From an uncultured Bacteroidota bacterium (lineage in GTDB: Bacteria > Bacteroidota > Bacteroidia > UBA4408): a stretch of DNA of 39,594 nucleotides. Positions 7,741-15,372 of the stretch are shown in pieces. The notes under the pieces are model-generated. The model did not search any database. It saw only the letters and a program-made list of their open reading frames with translations, and was not told the origin of the DNA. A program made the translations under genes and the position numbers. Where the stretch lies: the NCBI GenBank assembly GCA_903840505.1, contig CAIMGI010000015.1:1-39594 (forward strand), read 5' to 3'. Positions within the stretch are counted from its first letter, which is position 1. Every line of letters begins with the position of its first letter.

Positions 7741-8359
7741 AAACATCCAGAATAGTTTTTCCTCCCGTTAGGTGTAGAGTGTGTATTCCTGTTTTAATTG
7801 CCCCTTCAATGTGTTGAATGGAGTCATCAATAAAAAGAGTTTCTTCTGCTTTTAATTGCGAGTCAGTAAGTACTTTGTTGAAGATGGCACTTTCTGGTTT
7901 ACGCAAACCTATTTCATTGGAGTAATAGATGTTGTTAAATAATGAATTGAAATGGGATAAACCGATATTGTTTTCAATTTGTTGTGAGAAAGCATCAATG
8001 TGTATTTCATTCGTATTGCTGAGAACAAAGGTTTTGTATTTCTGTTTTAGTTGTTCCAATAATTTGATTCGTTCGATAGGAATATCCAATAACATTGCAT
8101 TCCAAGCATCGTCTATGCTTTTATCGTCTATATTTTTTCCTGAAATTGTGCGAATTTGTTCACGAAAATGAACTGCAGATATTTTACCTGTTTCAAAATC
8201 ATCGAATAAACCATTTTGTTTGCTGTGTGAATATAAGCTATCAAAATTGCTGATACCAAGTTCTTCAAATGCCCGTTGAGTGCTCTTGAAGTCGATATTA
8301 ATGATGACGCCTCCTAAATCAAAAATGATGTTTTTTATTATTTTACCCTCAAAAGTCAT
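7718..8359 (-). CDS. HAD-superfamily hydrolase (subfamily IA)
   Basis: The 213-aa protein carries the four HAD motifs: motif I IIFDLGGVIINIDF, where the usual DxD is replaced by DLGG (a DxG form), motif II TFVLSNTNEIH, motif III Lys in GLRKPESAIF, and motif IV LFIDDSIQHIEGA. In subfamily IA many proteins keep motif I as DLGGV, resembling YihX-type sugar-phosphate or flavin-mononucleotide phosphatases. The substrate cannot be told. A helical cap domain spans about 15-85. It is convergent with tatD, overlapping it by 23 bases, so both stops lie inside the partner gene. Its own promoter appears at 8381-8388. Confidence 0.9.
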   Translation of the reverse strand: MTFEGKIIKNIIFDLGGVIINIDFKSTQRAFEELGISNFDSLYSHSKQNGLFDDFETGKISAVHFREQIRTISGKNIDDKSIDDAWNAMLLDIPIERIKLLEQLKQKYKTFVLSNTNEIHIDAFSQQIENNIGLSHFNSLFNNIYYSNEIGLRKPESAIFNKVLTDSQLKAEETLFIDDSIQHIEGAIKTGIHTLHLTGGKTILDVFSDQIKE

Positions 8360-8380
8360 ATTGGTTTGCTTAATTGGCTA

Positions 8381-8388
8381 CAAATATA
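8381..8388 (-). promoter_or_regulatory. -7 promoter box for the HAD hydrolase
   Basis: On the minus strand this reads TATATTTG, a full TAnnTTTG match, 21 bases before the ATG. No TTG is found at the usual -33 spacing. Confidence 0.5.
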
Positions 8389-8400
8389 TAATTTCGCAGT

Positions 8401-8429
8401 CCTAAAATTGCCCTTAAAAGCAATTTAGG
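8401..8429. repeat. Inverted repeat between the HAD gene and the tRNA
   Basis: CCTAAAATTGC and GCAATTTAGG can pair over 10 bp with one bulged A and an 8-base loop. No T-run follows on either strand, so it is not a standard terminator. The gene-free stretch 8360-8665 otherwise holds the tRNA, its terminator and two promoter boxes. Confidence 0.6.
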
Positions 8430-8500
8430 CCTATAGCCCCCCGACAATTATCGTGGTGCTTTGGCGTCAAAAAGAATAACTCTCTGCAGAGTATAAATGC

Positions 8501-8577
8501 GGGCCTATAGCTCATTCGGTTAGAGCAACAGACTCATAATCTGTGGGTGCTTGGTTCGATTCCAAGTGGGCCCACCA
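8501..8577 (+). tRNA. tRNA with CAT anticodon, probably tRNA-Ile2 (lysidine type)
   Basis: A full cloverleaf with encoded CCA is visible. The acceptor stem is GGGCCTA / TGGGCCC with one G-U pair, the D-arm GCTC / GAGC, the anticodon stem ACAGA / TCTGT with loop CTCATAA (anticodon CAT at 8535-8537), and the T-arm CTTGG TTCGATT CCAAG. By anticodon alone it would be called Met. The acceptor stem and first bases (GGGCCTATAGCTCA) are those usual for bacterial tRNA-Ile, and C4-G69 and C5-G68, known TilS determinants in E. coli, are present. It is therefore more likely the AUA-reading tRNA-Ile2 whose C34 is changed to lysidine. It is a single tRNA with its own terminator. Confidence 0.93.
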
Positions 8578-8580
8578 AGC

Positions 8581-8608
8581 AAAGCCCCTGTTTTCAGGGG
8601 CTTTTTTT
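8581..8608 (+). terminator. Terminator of the tRNA gene
   Basis: Stem AAAGCCCCTG / CAGGGGCTTT with a TTTT loop, followed by a T run. It starts four bases after the tRNA CCA end. Confidence 0.95.
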
Positions 8609-8653
8609 ATAAATGCAATTTATGGGTATTTAATCAGATTCACATTTTTCTTT

Positions 8654-8661
8654 TATATTTG
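8654..8661 (+). promoter_or_regulatory. Start-proximal -7 box for the POT transporter
   Basis: TATATTTG is a full TAnnTTTG match ending four bases before ATG 8666. The tRNA terminator lies just upstream, so this gene needs its own promoter here. A leaderless mRNA is inferred. Confidence 0.5.
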
Positions 8662-8665
8662 GTGA

Positions 8666-10309
8666 ATGGCTAATTCTAAACATCCTACCGGACTTTACTT
8701 TTTATTTTTTGCTGAAATGTGGGAACGTTTTGGCTATTACCTGATGATTGGGATTTTTGTGTTGTATATGACCGGTGATACGGCAGCAGGAGGCTTGGGA
8801 CTTGAACGCGCCAATGCCGCAGACATATTTGGGACTTTTATTGCATTGGTTTTTTTAACTCCTTTTTTGGGAGGTTTGCTAGCTGATAGAAAACTGGGTT
8901 ATCGTACTTCCATCACCATTGGTGGAATAATGATGGGTATAGGTTATTGTATGCTGGCAATAAAGGGAGAATTGTTTTTTTTCATAGCCCTCATTTTAAT
9001 TATTCTCGGTAACGGTTTCTTTAAACCCAATATATCTACTTTATTAGGCAATTTATATACAGGAGAAAAGTATGCTGATAAAAAGGATGCCGGCTATAAT
9101 ATCTTTTATATGGGTATCAACATTGGTGCATTTATCTGTAATTTCTTCGCTGCCTATTTGCGTCACAATTTTGGTTGGGGCTATGCTTTTATTGCTGCCG
9201 GTGTGGGAATGTTTGTTGGTGTAATTATTTTTTGGCTTGGGATGAAACATTACAAACACGCAGATGTGTTGAAACCTGCTCAACCCGAGGATCAATCATT
9301 GACACGTATTTTTGGCACAACCATATTGCCGGCTATTGTGGCAGGTTGCATAGGCTGGGCAATTCCGGGCAACTTGTTGGGCAGTGATGCTACGGATGCT
9401 TTTATTTTTGGAGCATTACCTGTAGCTTATTTTTATATCTCATTGTATGTAAAAGCTTCAGAAATTGATAAAAGACCAATTGGGGCAATGCTTTCCATTT
9501 TTGCAGTTGTAATTATTTTTTGGGCAGTGTTTAAGCAGAATGGAACGGCACTCACCACTTGGGCTGAATTGTATACTGATCGTTCAATGCCTGAAATGGT
9601 GGAAGCTCCTGCCGAAAAACTGAGAATGACACAGCAACTCAGTGGTAAGTTGGATAGTGTATTTGTTACCGACAGTCAATTCAGAAAGTTGAAAGGTGCT
9701 GATGGAAAACCGATGAAGGAAGTAGCAAGAAATATTTATTTTAAAAACGAATCTCCAGCTAAAATTCCTGCAGAAACAGAAAGTGCGAGTTTGGTAAGTA
9801 CGGAATTGTTTCAGTCGATAAATCCCTTTTTTGTTGTAATCCTTACACCATTGGTAGTACTGTTTTTCTCCTTTTTGCGAAGAAGGGGCAAAGAGCCATC
9901 TACTCCCGCTAAAATTGGCTGGGGATTGGTAATAAGTGCATTGTCAACTTTGGTAATGGTTGGAGCGGTTTATGCTTGCAGCAATGGTGAAATAAAATGC
10001 TCCCCTTGGTGGCTGATTTCTTCTTATGGTGTAATTACAATTGGTGAACTGTTTTTAAGTCCTATGGGTTTGTCTTTGGTGTCGAAACTAAGTCCACCGA
10101 GGCTCACGGCATTGATGATGGGAGGTTGGTTTTTATCTACTTCCATAGGCAATAAACTTTCCGGAATATTGGCTACTATGTGGGATAATTACGACAATAA
10201 AGCTTTGTATTTTGTAGTGAATTTTATTTTGCTCATAATTGCAGCGACAGCTATTTTTATGATGTTGAAATGGTTGCGTCAAATTTTTGCAGAACATATT
10301 GCAAAATAA
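8666..10309 (+). CDS. POT/PTR-family proton-dependent oligopeptide transporter
   Basis: A 547-aa inner-membrane symporter importing di- and tripeptides with protons. The N-terminus carries the POT signature ExxER at E17-MW-E20-R21 (FAEMWERFGYY), and the second PTR2 signature appears as GYNIFYMGINIGAFI in the helix 4-5 region. About twelve to fourteen hydrophobic helices are visible. A polar insert of about 100 residues (roughly 305-385, ELYTDRSMPEM... to NESPAKIPAE) separates two helices; such a periplasmic insertion is typical of Bacteroidota POT proteins. It stands alone, with its own promoter and no operon partner. Confidence 0.95.
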   Translation: MANSKHPTGLYFLFFAEMWERFGYYLMIGIFVLYMTGDTAAGGLGLERANAADIFGTFIALVFLTPFLGGLLADRKLGYRTSITIGGIMMGIGYCMLAIKGELFFFIALILIILGNGFFKPNISTLLGNLYTGEKYADKKDAGYNIFYMGINIGAFICNFFAAYLRHNFGWGYAFIAAGVGMFVGVIIFWLGMKHYKHADVLKPAQPEDQSLTRIFGTTILPAIVAGCIGWAIPGNLLGSDATDAFIFGALPVAYFYISLYVKASEIDKRPIGAMLSIFAVVIIFWAVFKQNGTALTTWAELYTDRSMPEMVEAPAEKLRMTQQLSGKLDSVFVTDSQFRKLKGADGKPMKEVARNIYFKNESPAKIPAETESASLVSTELFQSINPFFVVILTPLVVLFFSFLRRRGKEPSTPAKIGWGLVISALSTLVMVGAVYACSNGEIKCSPWWLISSYGVITIGELFLSPMGLSLVSKLSPPRLTALMMGGWFLSTSIGNKLSGILATMWDNYDNKALYFVVNFILLIIAATAIFMMLKWLRQIFAEHIAK

Positions 10310-10331
10310 AATTTGTTTTTAAAGAAATGAA

Positions 10332-10347
10332 AAACGATTGATCGTTT
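10332..10347. promoter_or_regulatory. Palindrome upstream of the metal-efflux operon (candidate operator)
   Basis: AAACGAT-TG-ATCGTTT is a perfect 7-bp inverted repeat with a two-base spacer, lying 23 bases after the transporter stop and about 110 bases before the first efflux gene. There is no T run, so it is not a good terminator. Its symmetry fits a dimeric repressor site, but no regulator gene is nearby. Confidence 0.35.
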
Positions 10348-10442
10348 GTTGAGAGGCTCGAAATTATACGATTTAGATAAGGGGGCTTGATTATTCCAAT
10401 GGTTTTTGAAATCAATGCTGTTATTTTGATTAAAATAATTTG

Positions 10443-10450
10443 TACTTTTA
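10443..10450 (+). promoter_or_regulatory. Candidate -7 box for the efflux operon
   Basis: TACTTTTA differs by one base from TAnnTTTG and ends five bases before TTG 10456. The 16 bases AATAATTTGTACTTTT here recur exactly before the DUF420 gene at 27563-27578, which supports a shared promoter element. Confidence 0.45.
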
Positions 10451-10455
10451 CATTG

Positions 10456-10854
10456 TTGAAAAAACTAGTATCCATATTCCTTTTACTGCAATTAGTTACG
10501 AATAATACTTTTGCAGAAGAGTTAAGTAAGCTGCCAAGGCTGTTTACTCATTACTATCATCACTCGCAAGAACACCATGATAGCGATGATTTTATAGATT
10601 ATTTAGTTAATCACTATTCCGATAATCACGAAGAGGATGAGCACCAAGGAGAAGATAAAGATTGTAATTTGCCTTTTAAAAATTGTGATGGTTGTTGCGT
10701 AAGTACACACGTTCCACTCATAGCTTTTATGCCTGTGTTTGAAGAAGTAAAATTTGTTCTCACTGTTGCTTCAAGCGAAAAATATAGCTTGGAGAATGAA
10801 AAAATAAAAAGTATATCCGCTTCGTCTATTTGGCAACCGCCTAAACTTGTTTAA
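10456..10854 (+). CDS. His/Asp/Cys-rich exported protein leading a metal-efflux operon
   Basis: A protein of about 132 aa with no recognised family. From TTG 10456 (read as Met) it begins MKKLVSIFLLLQLVTNNTFA, a textbook signal peptide. The track start at 10387 is also TTG and would bury that signal behind extra hydrophobic sequence, so the later start is preferred; TTG 10453 is an alternative. The mature part is crowded with possible metal ligands: HYYHHSQEHHDSDD, NHYSDNHEEDEHQGED, then CNLPFKNCDGCC with four cysteines and a following STH. The C-terminus ends SIWQPPKLV. It is followed 110 bases later by the RND pump, so a periplasmic metal-binding, sensing or chaperone role is inferred. Similar small proteins often precede CusA/CzcA genes in Bacteroidota. 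Confidence 0.65.
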   Translation: MKKLVSIFLLLQLVTNNTFAEELSKLPRLFTHYYHHSQEHHDSDDFIDYLVNHYSDNHEEDEHQGEDKDCNLPFKNCDGCCVSTHVPLIAFMPVFEEVKFVLTVASSEKYSLENEKIKSISASSIWQPPKLV

Positions 10855-10964
10855 TCTATTTTATTTTCAAATCAAGTATTGACAAATTCTGTCAGCTTGT
10901 AATCAAATTATTTATTTACGATTGTGAATAGGCTTTTCCTGTTTACGATATTATTGTATCAATT

Positions 10965-13900
10965 ATGTTAGATAAGATTATACACTTTTCTATAAAGAAT
11001 AAAATTGTTATCGCACTGCTATCATTGGCTTTGGTAGTTTGGGGAGTTTACTCGCTAACCCAATTACCCATTGATGCCGTGCCCGATATAACGAATAACC
11101 AAGTTCAAATCGTAACCACTTCGCCTTCATTGGGAGCACAAGATATAGAAAGGCTGGTGACTTTTCCTGTTGAACAAACGATGGCAACTATTCCAGGAAT
11201 TGAAGAGTTGCGTTCCTTTTCACGTTTCGGACTATCTATGGTAACCATAGTATTTAAAGAGAATATTGATATTTATTGGGCAAGGCAGCAAGTAAATGAA
11301 CGCTTGGGAGATATCCGCAATCAAATCCCCAAAGGCGTTGGTTCGCCCGAACTTGCTCCGGTAACAACTGGTTTAGGAGAAATATATCAATACGTTATTC
11401 ACCCTAAAAAGGGATTTGAAAAAAAGTATAGCACAATGGATTTGCGAACCATCCAGGATTGGATTGTGCGCAGACAACTATTGGGAACTGAAGGTGTAGC
11501 CGATGTAAGTAGTTTTGGTGGTTATTTAAAACAGTACGAAATTTCATTGAATCCCGATAAGTTACGCAGTATGAATATCAGTATAAGTGATGTTTTTACT
11601 GCCCTCGAAAAAAACAATCAAAACACAGGTGGTGCTTACATTGATAAAAAACCCAATGCATATTTTATTCGCAGCGAAGGTTTGATTGGTAGCATTGAAG
11701 ACATTGAAAAAATTGTGGTTAAACTTAATTCAAACGGAATACCCGTTTTGATAAGAAATGTAGCTTCCGTTAATTTTGGTAGTGCAACCCGATATGGAGC
11801 AATGACACGTAACGATGAAGGAGAAGCTGTAGGAGCATTGGTATTAATGTTGAAAGGTGCTAACTCATCAAAAGTAATCGCCAATGTGAAGGAGCGCATT
11901 CTACAAATTGAGAAAAACTTGCCCGAAGGCATTGTAATAGAACCATTCCTTGATAGAACCAAATTGGTAAACAACGCTATAGGTACTGTTACAAAAAATT
12001 TAGCCGAAGGTGCATTGATTGTGATTTTTGTATTGGTATTGCTGCTTGGAAATTTTAGAGCAGGATTGGTAGTTGCTTCTGTTATTCCATTGGCAATGCT
12101 TTTCGCAATTGCATTGATGAATTTGTTTGGAGTATCAGGTAATCTAATGAGTTTAGGTGCTATTGATTTTGGTTTAATTGTAGACGGTGCCGTAATTATT
12201 GTTGAAGCTACCCTGCATCATTTAACAGGAAGACGTTTGTTTGACAAATTTGGCAGCACCAAATTAACACAACTGCAAATGGATAATGAGGTGTACGAAT
12301 CTGCATCTAAGATTCGGAACTCTGCAGCTTTTGGTGAAATAATTATTTTAATTGTTTACCTGCCAATACTTGCTTTGGTTGGTATAGAAGGGAAAATGTT
12401 TAAACCAATGGCACAAACAGTTTCGTTTGCAATTCTGGGGGCATTTATTCTGTCACTTACTTATGTTCCAATGATGTCGGCATTATTCCTGAGTAAAACA
12501 ACGCAGCACAAACGAAATATTTCCGATCGTATAATGGACTTTTTCCATAAAGTATACAATCCTATGATTCATTTTGCATTAAAAAGAAAGTCTGTTATTA
12601 TTTCAAGTTCATTGGCTTTATTTTTTGTAAGTCTGCTTTTGTTTTTTAGAATGGGTGGTGAGTTTATTCCTACACTTGACGAAGGCGACTTTGCTGTTGA
12701 AACGCGAGTGTTGACAGGTAGTTCACTTTCACAAACGGTAGAAGCATCTACGAGAGCTGCTAAAATTTTGAGAGATAAATTTCCGGAAGTTAAACAAGTG
12801 ATTGGTAAAATAGGAACATCGGAAATCCCAACTGACCCTATGCCTATTGAAGCTTGCGACTTAATGATAATTTTGAAAGAGAAATCGGAATGGACCAGTG
12901 CTTCATCACGAGAAGCATTAGCCGATTCAATGTCGAAAGCATTGGAGGCTGTTCCTGGTGTTAGCTTTAGCTTTCAGCAGCCCATTCAAATGCGTTTTAA
13001 TGAGTTAATGACAGGTGCAAAGCAAGATGTTGTAGTAAAAGTGTATGGCGAAGATTTAAATGTACTTAAACGATATGCCGAACAAATTGGAAAAATAGCC
13101 GCCACTGTTAAAGGAGCACAAGATATTGCTGTAGAGGAAGTAACAGGCCTTTCGCAAATTGTTGTAAAATTAGATAGGGAGAAAATTGCACAGTTTGGAC
13201 TAAGCATTGAAGATGTAAATCAGGTTATAAGAACCGGTTTTGCAGGTGAGGTTGCGGGAATGGTATTTGAAGGCGAAAAGCGATTTGATTTAGTGGTTCG
13301 TTTAGACAATGAAAACAGGCAGACTATTGATGATATTAATAATTTGTTTGTTACCACACCCAACGGCAATCAAGTTCCTGTTGCTCAGTTGGCGGATGTG
13401 GAATTCAAAATGAGTCCGAAACAAATACAGCGTGACGATGCCAAACGAAGAATTACTGTTGGATTTAATATTCGTGGTCGTGATGTGGAGAGTATTGTAA
13501 AAGAGTTACAAGCAAAAATTGACGAGCAAGTAAAGTTTGATGCCGGATATTATCCTACTTATGGAGGTACATTTAAAAATCTGATAGAAGCCCGTGAACG
13601 CTTGTCTATTGCGGTTCCTGTGTCATTACTATTAATTTTCATTTTATTATTCTTTACGTTCCGTTCCTTAAAGCAAAGTTTTTTAATTTTTACTGCTATT
13701 CCATTGTCCGCTATTGGTGGAGTGTTCGCTTTATGGTTAAGAGATATGCCTTTTAGTATTTCGGCAGGTGTAGGTTTTATTGCATTGTTTGGAGTAGCTG
13801 TATTAAATGGCATTGTACTAATAGCAGAGTTTAACCGATTAAAAAAAGAAGGTATGACAGATTTAAAAGAAATAGTTTTAAAAGGCACAAACATTCGTTT

Positions 13901-15353
13901 ACGTCCTGTAATTATGACTGCATTGGTTGCATCACTTGGTTTTTTGCCTATGGCACTTTCAAACGGTTCCGGTGCTGAGGTTCAAAAGCCTTTGGCAACA
14001 GTTGTAATAGGAGGATTGTTATCGGCCACTCTACTAACTTTATTGGTCTTGCCTGTGTTGTACTTGTTTATAGAAAGAATACGAAAAACCAAGGTAAACG
14101 TTACAGCAACTGCAGTGATATTGTTTATGCTTGTTCCGTTCTTTAGCAATGCGCAATCAAGCAGCCAAGGCTACACGCTGCAACAAGTGATAGATGAAGC
14201 ATTAAAAAACAATGCAGGAATAAAAGCAGCTACTTTAGAAGTAGATTATACTAAATCGCTGAAACGAACAGCAACAGATATTGGTAAAACAAATGTGTCT
14301 TTAATGCTCGGTCAGTACAATTCATTAAACGAAGACAACCATATTTTAATTTCCCAAAACATACCATTTCCTACCGTTTTCAGCAGTCAGGCGAAATTGG
14401 GGAATGCCCAAATAAAGGGAAGTGAATTGATGTTAGCTGTTACTAAAAACGAGTTGGTGAGCCAGGTAAAGTCAGCATATCACCATTTGGAATTTTTACA
14501 AAGTGAAAGAGATTTGTTGCTTACGCAAGACAGTATATATTCAGCATTTTTAAAAACAGCTCAGTTGCGTTTTAAAACAGGAGAAAGTAATTTGCTAGAA
14601 AAGGTAAGTGCCGAAACACAATTGATGGAAATAAAAAATTTATTGTCGCAAAATCAATCCAATATTTCAATTTATCAATCACAGTTACAAGCCTTGATGA
14701 ATAGTAAAAGTGAGGTGCAAATAGTGCAGAAGAATATAACAAAGTTGCAGCTGACAATGCCTGGAATGGGCATCTCGGCTGATAGTACATCTGTAAATCA
14801 AAATCCCTATTTGAACTATTTAAAACAACAAATAGAAATAAGCAACAAACGAAAAAAGATCGAAGCGGCAAAAGTGCTACCCGATTTTACAATTGGTTAT
14901 TTTAGTCAAACATTGGTCGGTTATCAAAATCCAACCGGAACCGACCAATACTTTGGTGCTGATAAACGCTTTACAGGAATGCAGTTGGGGCTTTCTATCC
15001 CTTTGTGGTTTGTACCTCAAACGGCAAAAGTAAAAGCCGCAGGTATCAATCAGCAAGTGGTTCAAAGCAATTATGAACAGAGTAAAGCAACTATACAAGG
15101 TGAGTATAGTGAGGCTGTTCAAGAGTATTTGAAAAACACAAACACTTTGGAGTACTATGAAAAAAGTGCTTTACCCAATGCCGATTTAATTATTAAACAG
15201 GCCGATAAAGGCTTTAAAAGTGGCGAGATTGGTTATGTTGAATATTTGCAGGCCATAAAAAGTGCCTTGACGATTAAAACAAATTATTTACAGAGTTTGA
15301 ACGGTTATAACCAAAGTGTTGTAAGACTTGACTATTTATTAGGTAAAAAATAA
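10965..15353 (+). CDS. CusA/CzcA-type heavy-metal RND pump fused to a TolC-type outer-membrane channel
   Basis: A 1462-aa fusion. Residues 1 to about 1040 are a heavy-metal RND permease: the N-terminus PIDAVPDITNNQVQI, the porter domains, and the intramembrane motif DFGLIVDGAVIIVE near 400-413, which is the HME-type proton-relay signature. The last RND helix ends near VLPVLYLFIERIRK. A second hydrophobic segment with signal-peptide features follows (ATAVILFMLVPFFSNAQS, about 1047-1064). Residues about 1068-1462 form a TolC/OMF-type domain with two coiled-coil repeats (ALKNNAGIKAATLEV, QLRFKTGESNLLEKV, GYVEYLQAIKSALTI). There is no frameshift at the joint. Such fusions are common in Bacteroidota, and processing at the internal signal is inferred. 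The pump exports divalent or monovalent metal ions from the periplasm or cytoplasm across the outer membrane, working with the adaptor gene next door. Confidence 0.95.
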   Translation: MLDKIIHFSIKNKIVIALLSLALVVWGVYSLTQLPIDAVPDITNNQVQIVTTSPSLGAQDIERLVTFPVEQTMATIPGIEELRSFSRFGLSMVTIVFKENIDIYWARQQVNERLGDIRNQIPKGVGSPELAPVTTGLGEIYQYVIHPKKGFEKKYSTMDLRTIQDWIVRRQLLGTEGVADVSSFGGYLKQYEISLNPDKLRSMNISISDVFTALEKNNQNTGGAYIDKKPNAYFIRSEGLIGSIEDIEKIVVKLNSNGIPVLIRNVASVNFGSATRYGAMTRNDEGEAVGALVLMLKGANSSKVIANVKERILQIEKNLPEGIVIEPFLDRTKLVNNAIGTVTKNLAEGALIVIFVLVLLLGNFRAGLVVASVIPLAMLFAIALMNLFGVSGNLMSLGAIDFGLIVDGAVIIVEATLHHLTGRRLFDKFGSTKLTQLQMDNEVYESASKIRNSAAFGEIIILIVYLPILALVGIEGKMFKPMAQTVSFAILGAFILSLTYVPMMSALFLSKTTQHKRNISDRIMDFFHKVYNPMIHFALKRKSVIISSSLALFFVSLLLFFRMGGEFIPTLDEGDFAVETRVLTGSSLSQTVEASTRAAKILRDKFPEVKQVIGKIGTSEIPTDPMPIEACDLMIILKEKSEWTSASSREALADSMSKALEAVPGVSFSFQQPIQMRFNELMTGAKQDVVVKVYGEDLNVLKRYAEQIGKIAATVKGAQDIAVEEVTGLSQIVVKLDREKIAQFGLSIEDVNQVIRTGFAGEVAGMVFEGEKRFDLVVRLDNENRQTIDDINNLFVTTPNGNQVPVAQLADVEFKMSPKQIQRDDAKRRITVGFNIRGRDVESIVKELQAKIDEQVKFDAGYYPTYGGTFKNLIEARERLSIAVPVSLLLIFILLFFTFRSLKQSFLIFTAIPLSAIGGVFALWLRDMPFSISAGVGFIALFGVAVLNGIVLIAEFNRLKKEGMTDLKEIVLKGTNIRLRPVIMTALVASLGFLPMALSNGSGAEVQKPLATVVIGGLLSATLLTLLVLPVLYLFIERIRKTKVNVTATAVILFMLVPFFSNAQSSSQGYTLQQVIDEALKNNAGIKAATLEVDYTKSLKRTATDIGKTNVSLMLGQYNSLNEDNHILISQNIPFPTVFSSQAKLGNAQIKGSELMLAVTKNELVSQVKSAYHHLEFLQSERDLLLTQDSIYSAFLKTAQLRFKTGESNLLEKVSAETQLMEIKNLLSQNQSNISIYQSQLQALMNSKSEVQIVQKNITKLQLTMPGMGISADSTSVNQNPYLNYLKQQIEISNKRKKIEAAKVLPDFTIGYFSQTLVGYQNPTGTDQYFGADKRFTGMQLGLSIPLWFVPQTAKVKAAGINQQVVQSNYEQSKATIQGEYSEAVQEYLKNTNTLEYYEKSALPNADLIIKQADKGFKSGEIGYVEYLQAIKSALTIKTNYLQSLNGYNQSVVRLDYLLGKK

Positions 15354-15372
15354 AATATTTAAAAGGAACAAT

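Noticed and set aside
10387-10455. Upstream TTG start for the exported metal-ligand protein
   Set aside because: It would put an extra hydrophobic stretch before a complete signal peptide and would include the candidate promoter box.
14090-14170. Frameshift or assembly join between pump and outer-membrane channel
   Set aside because: The frame is continuous with no stop, and the same fusion is common in this phylum, so it is real.
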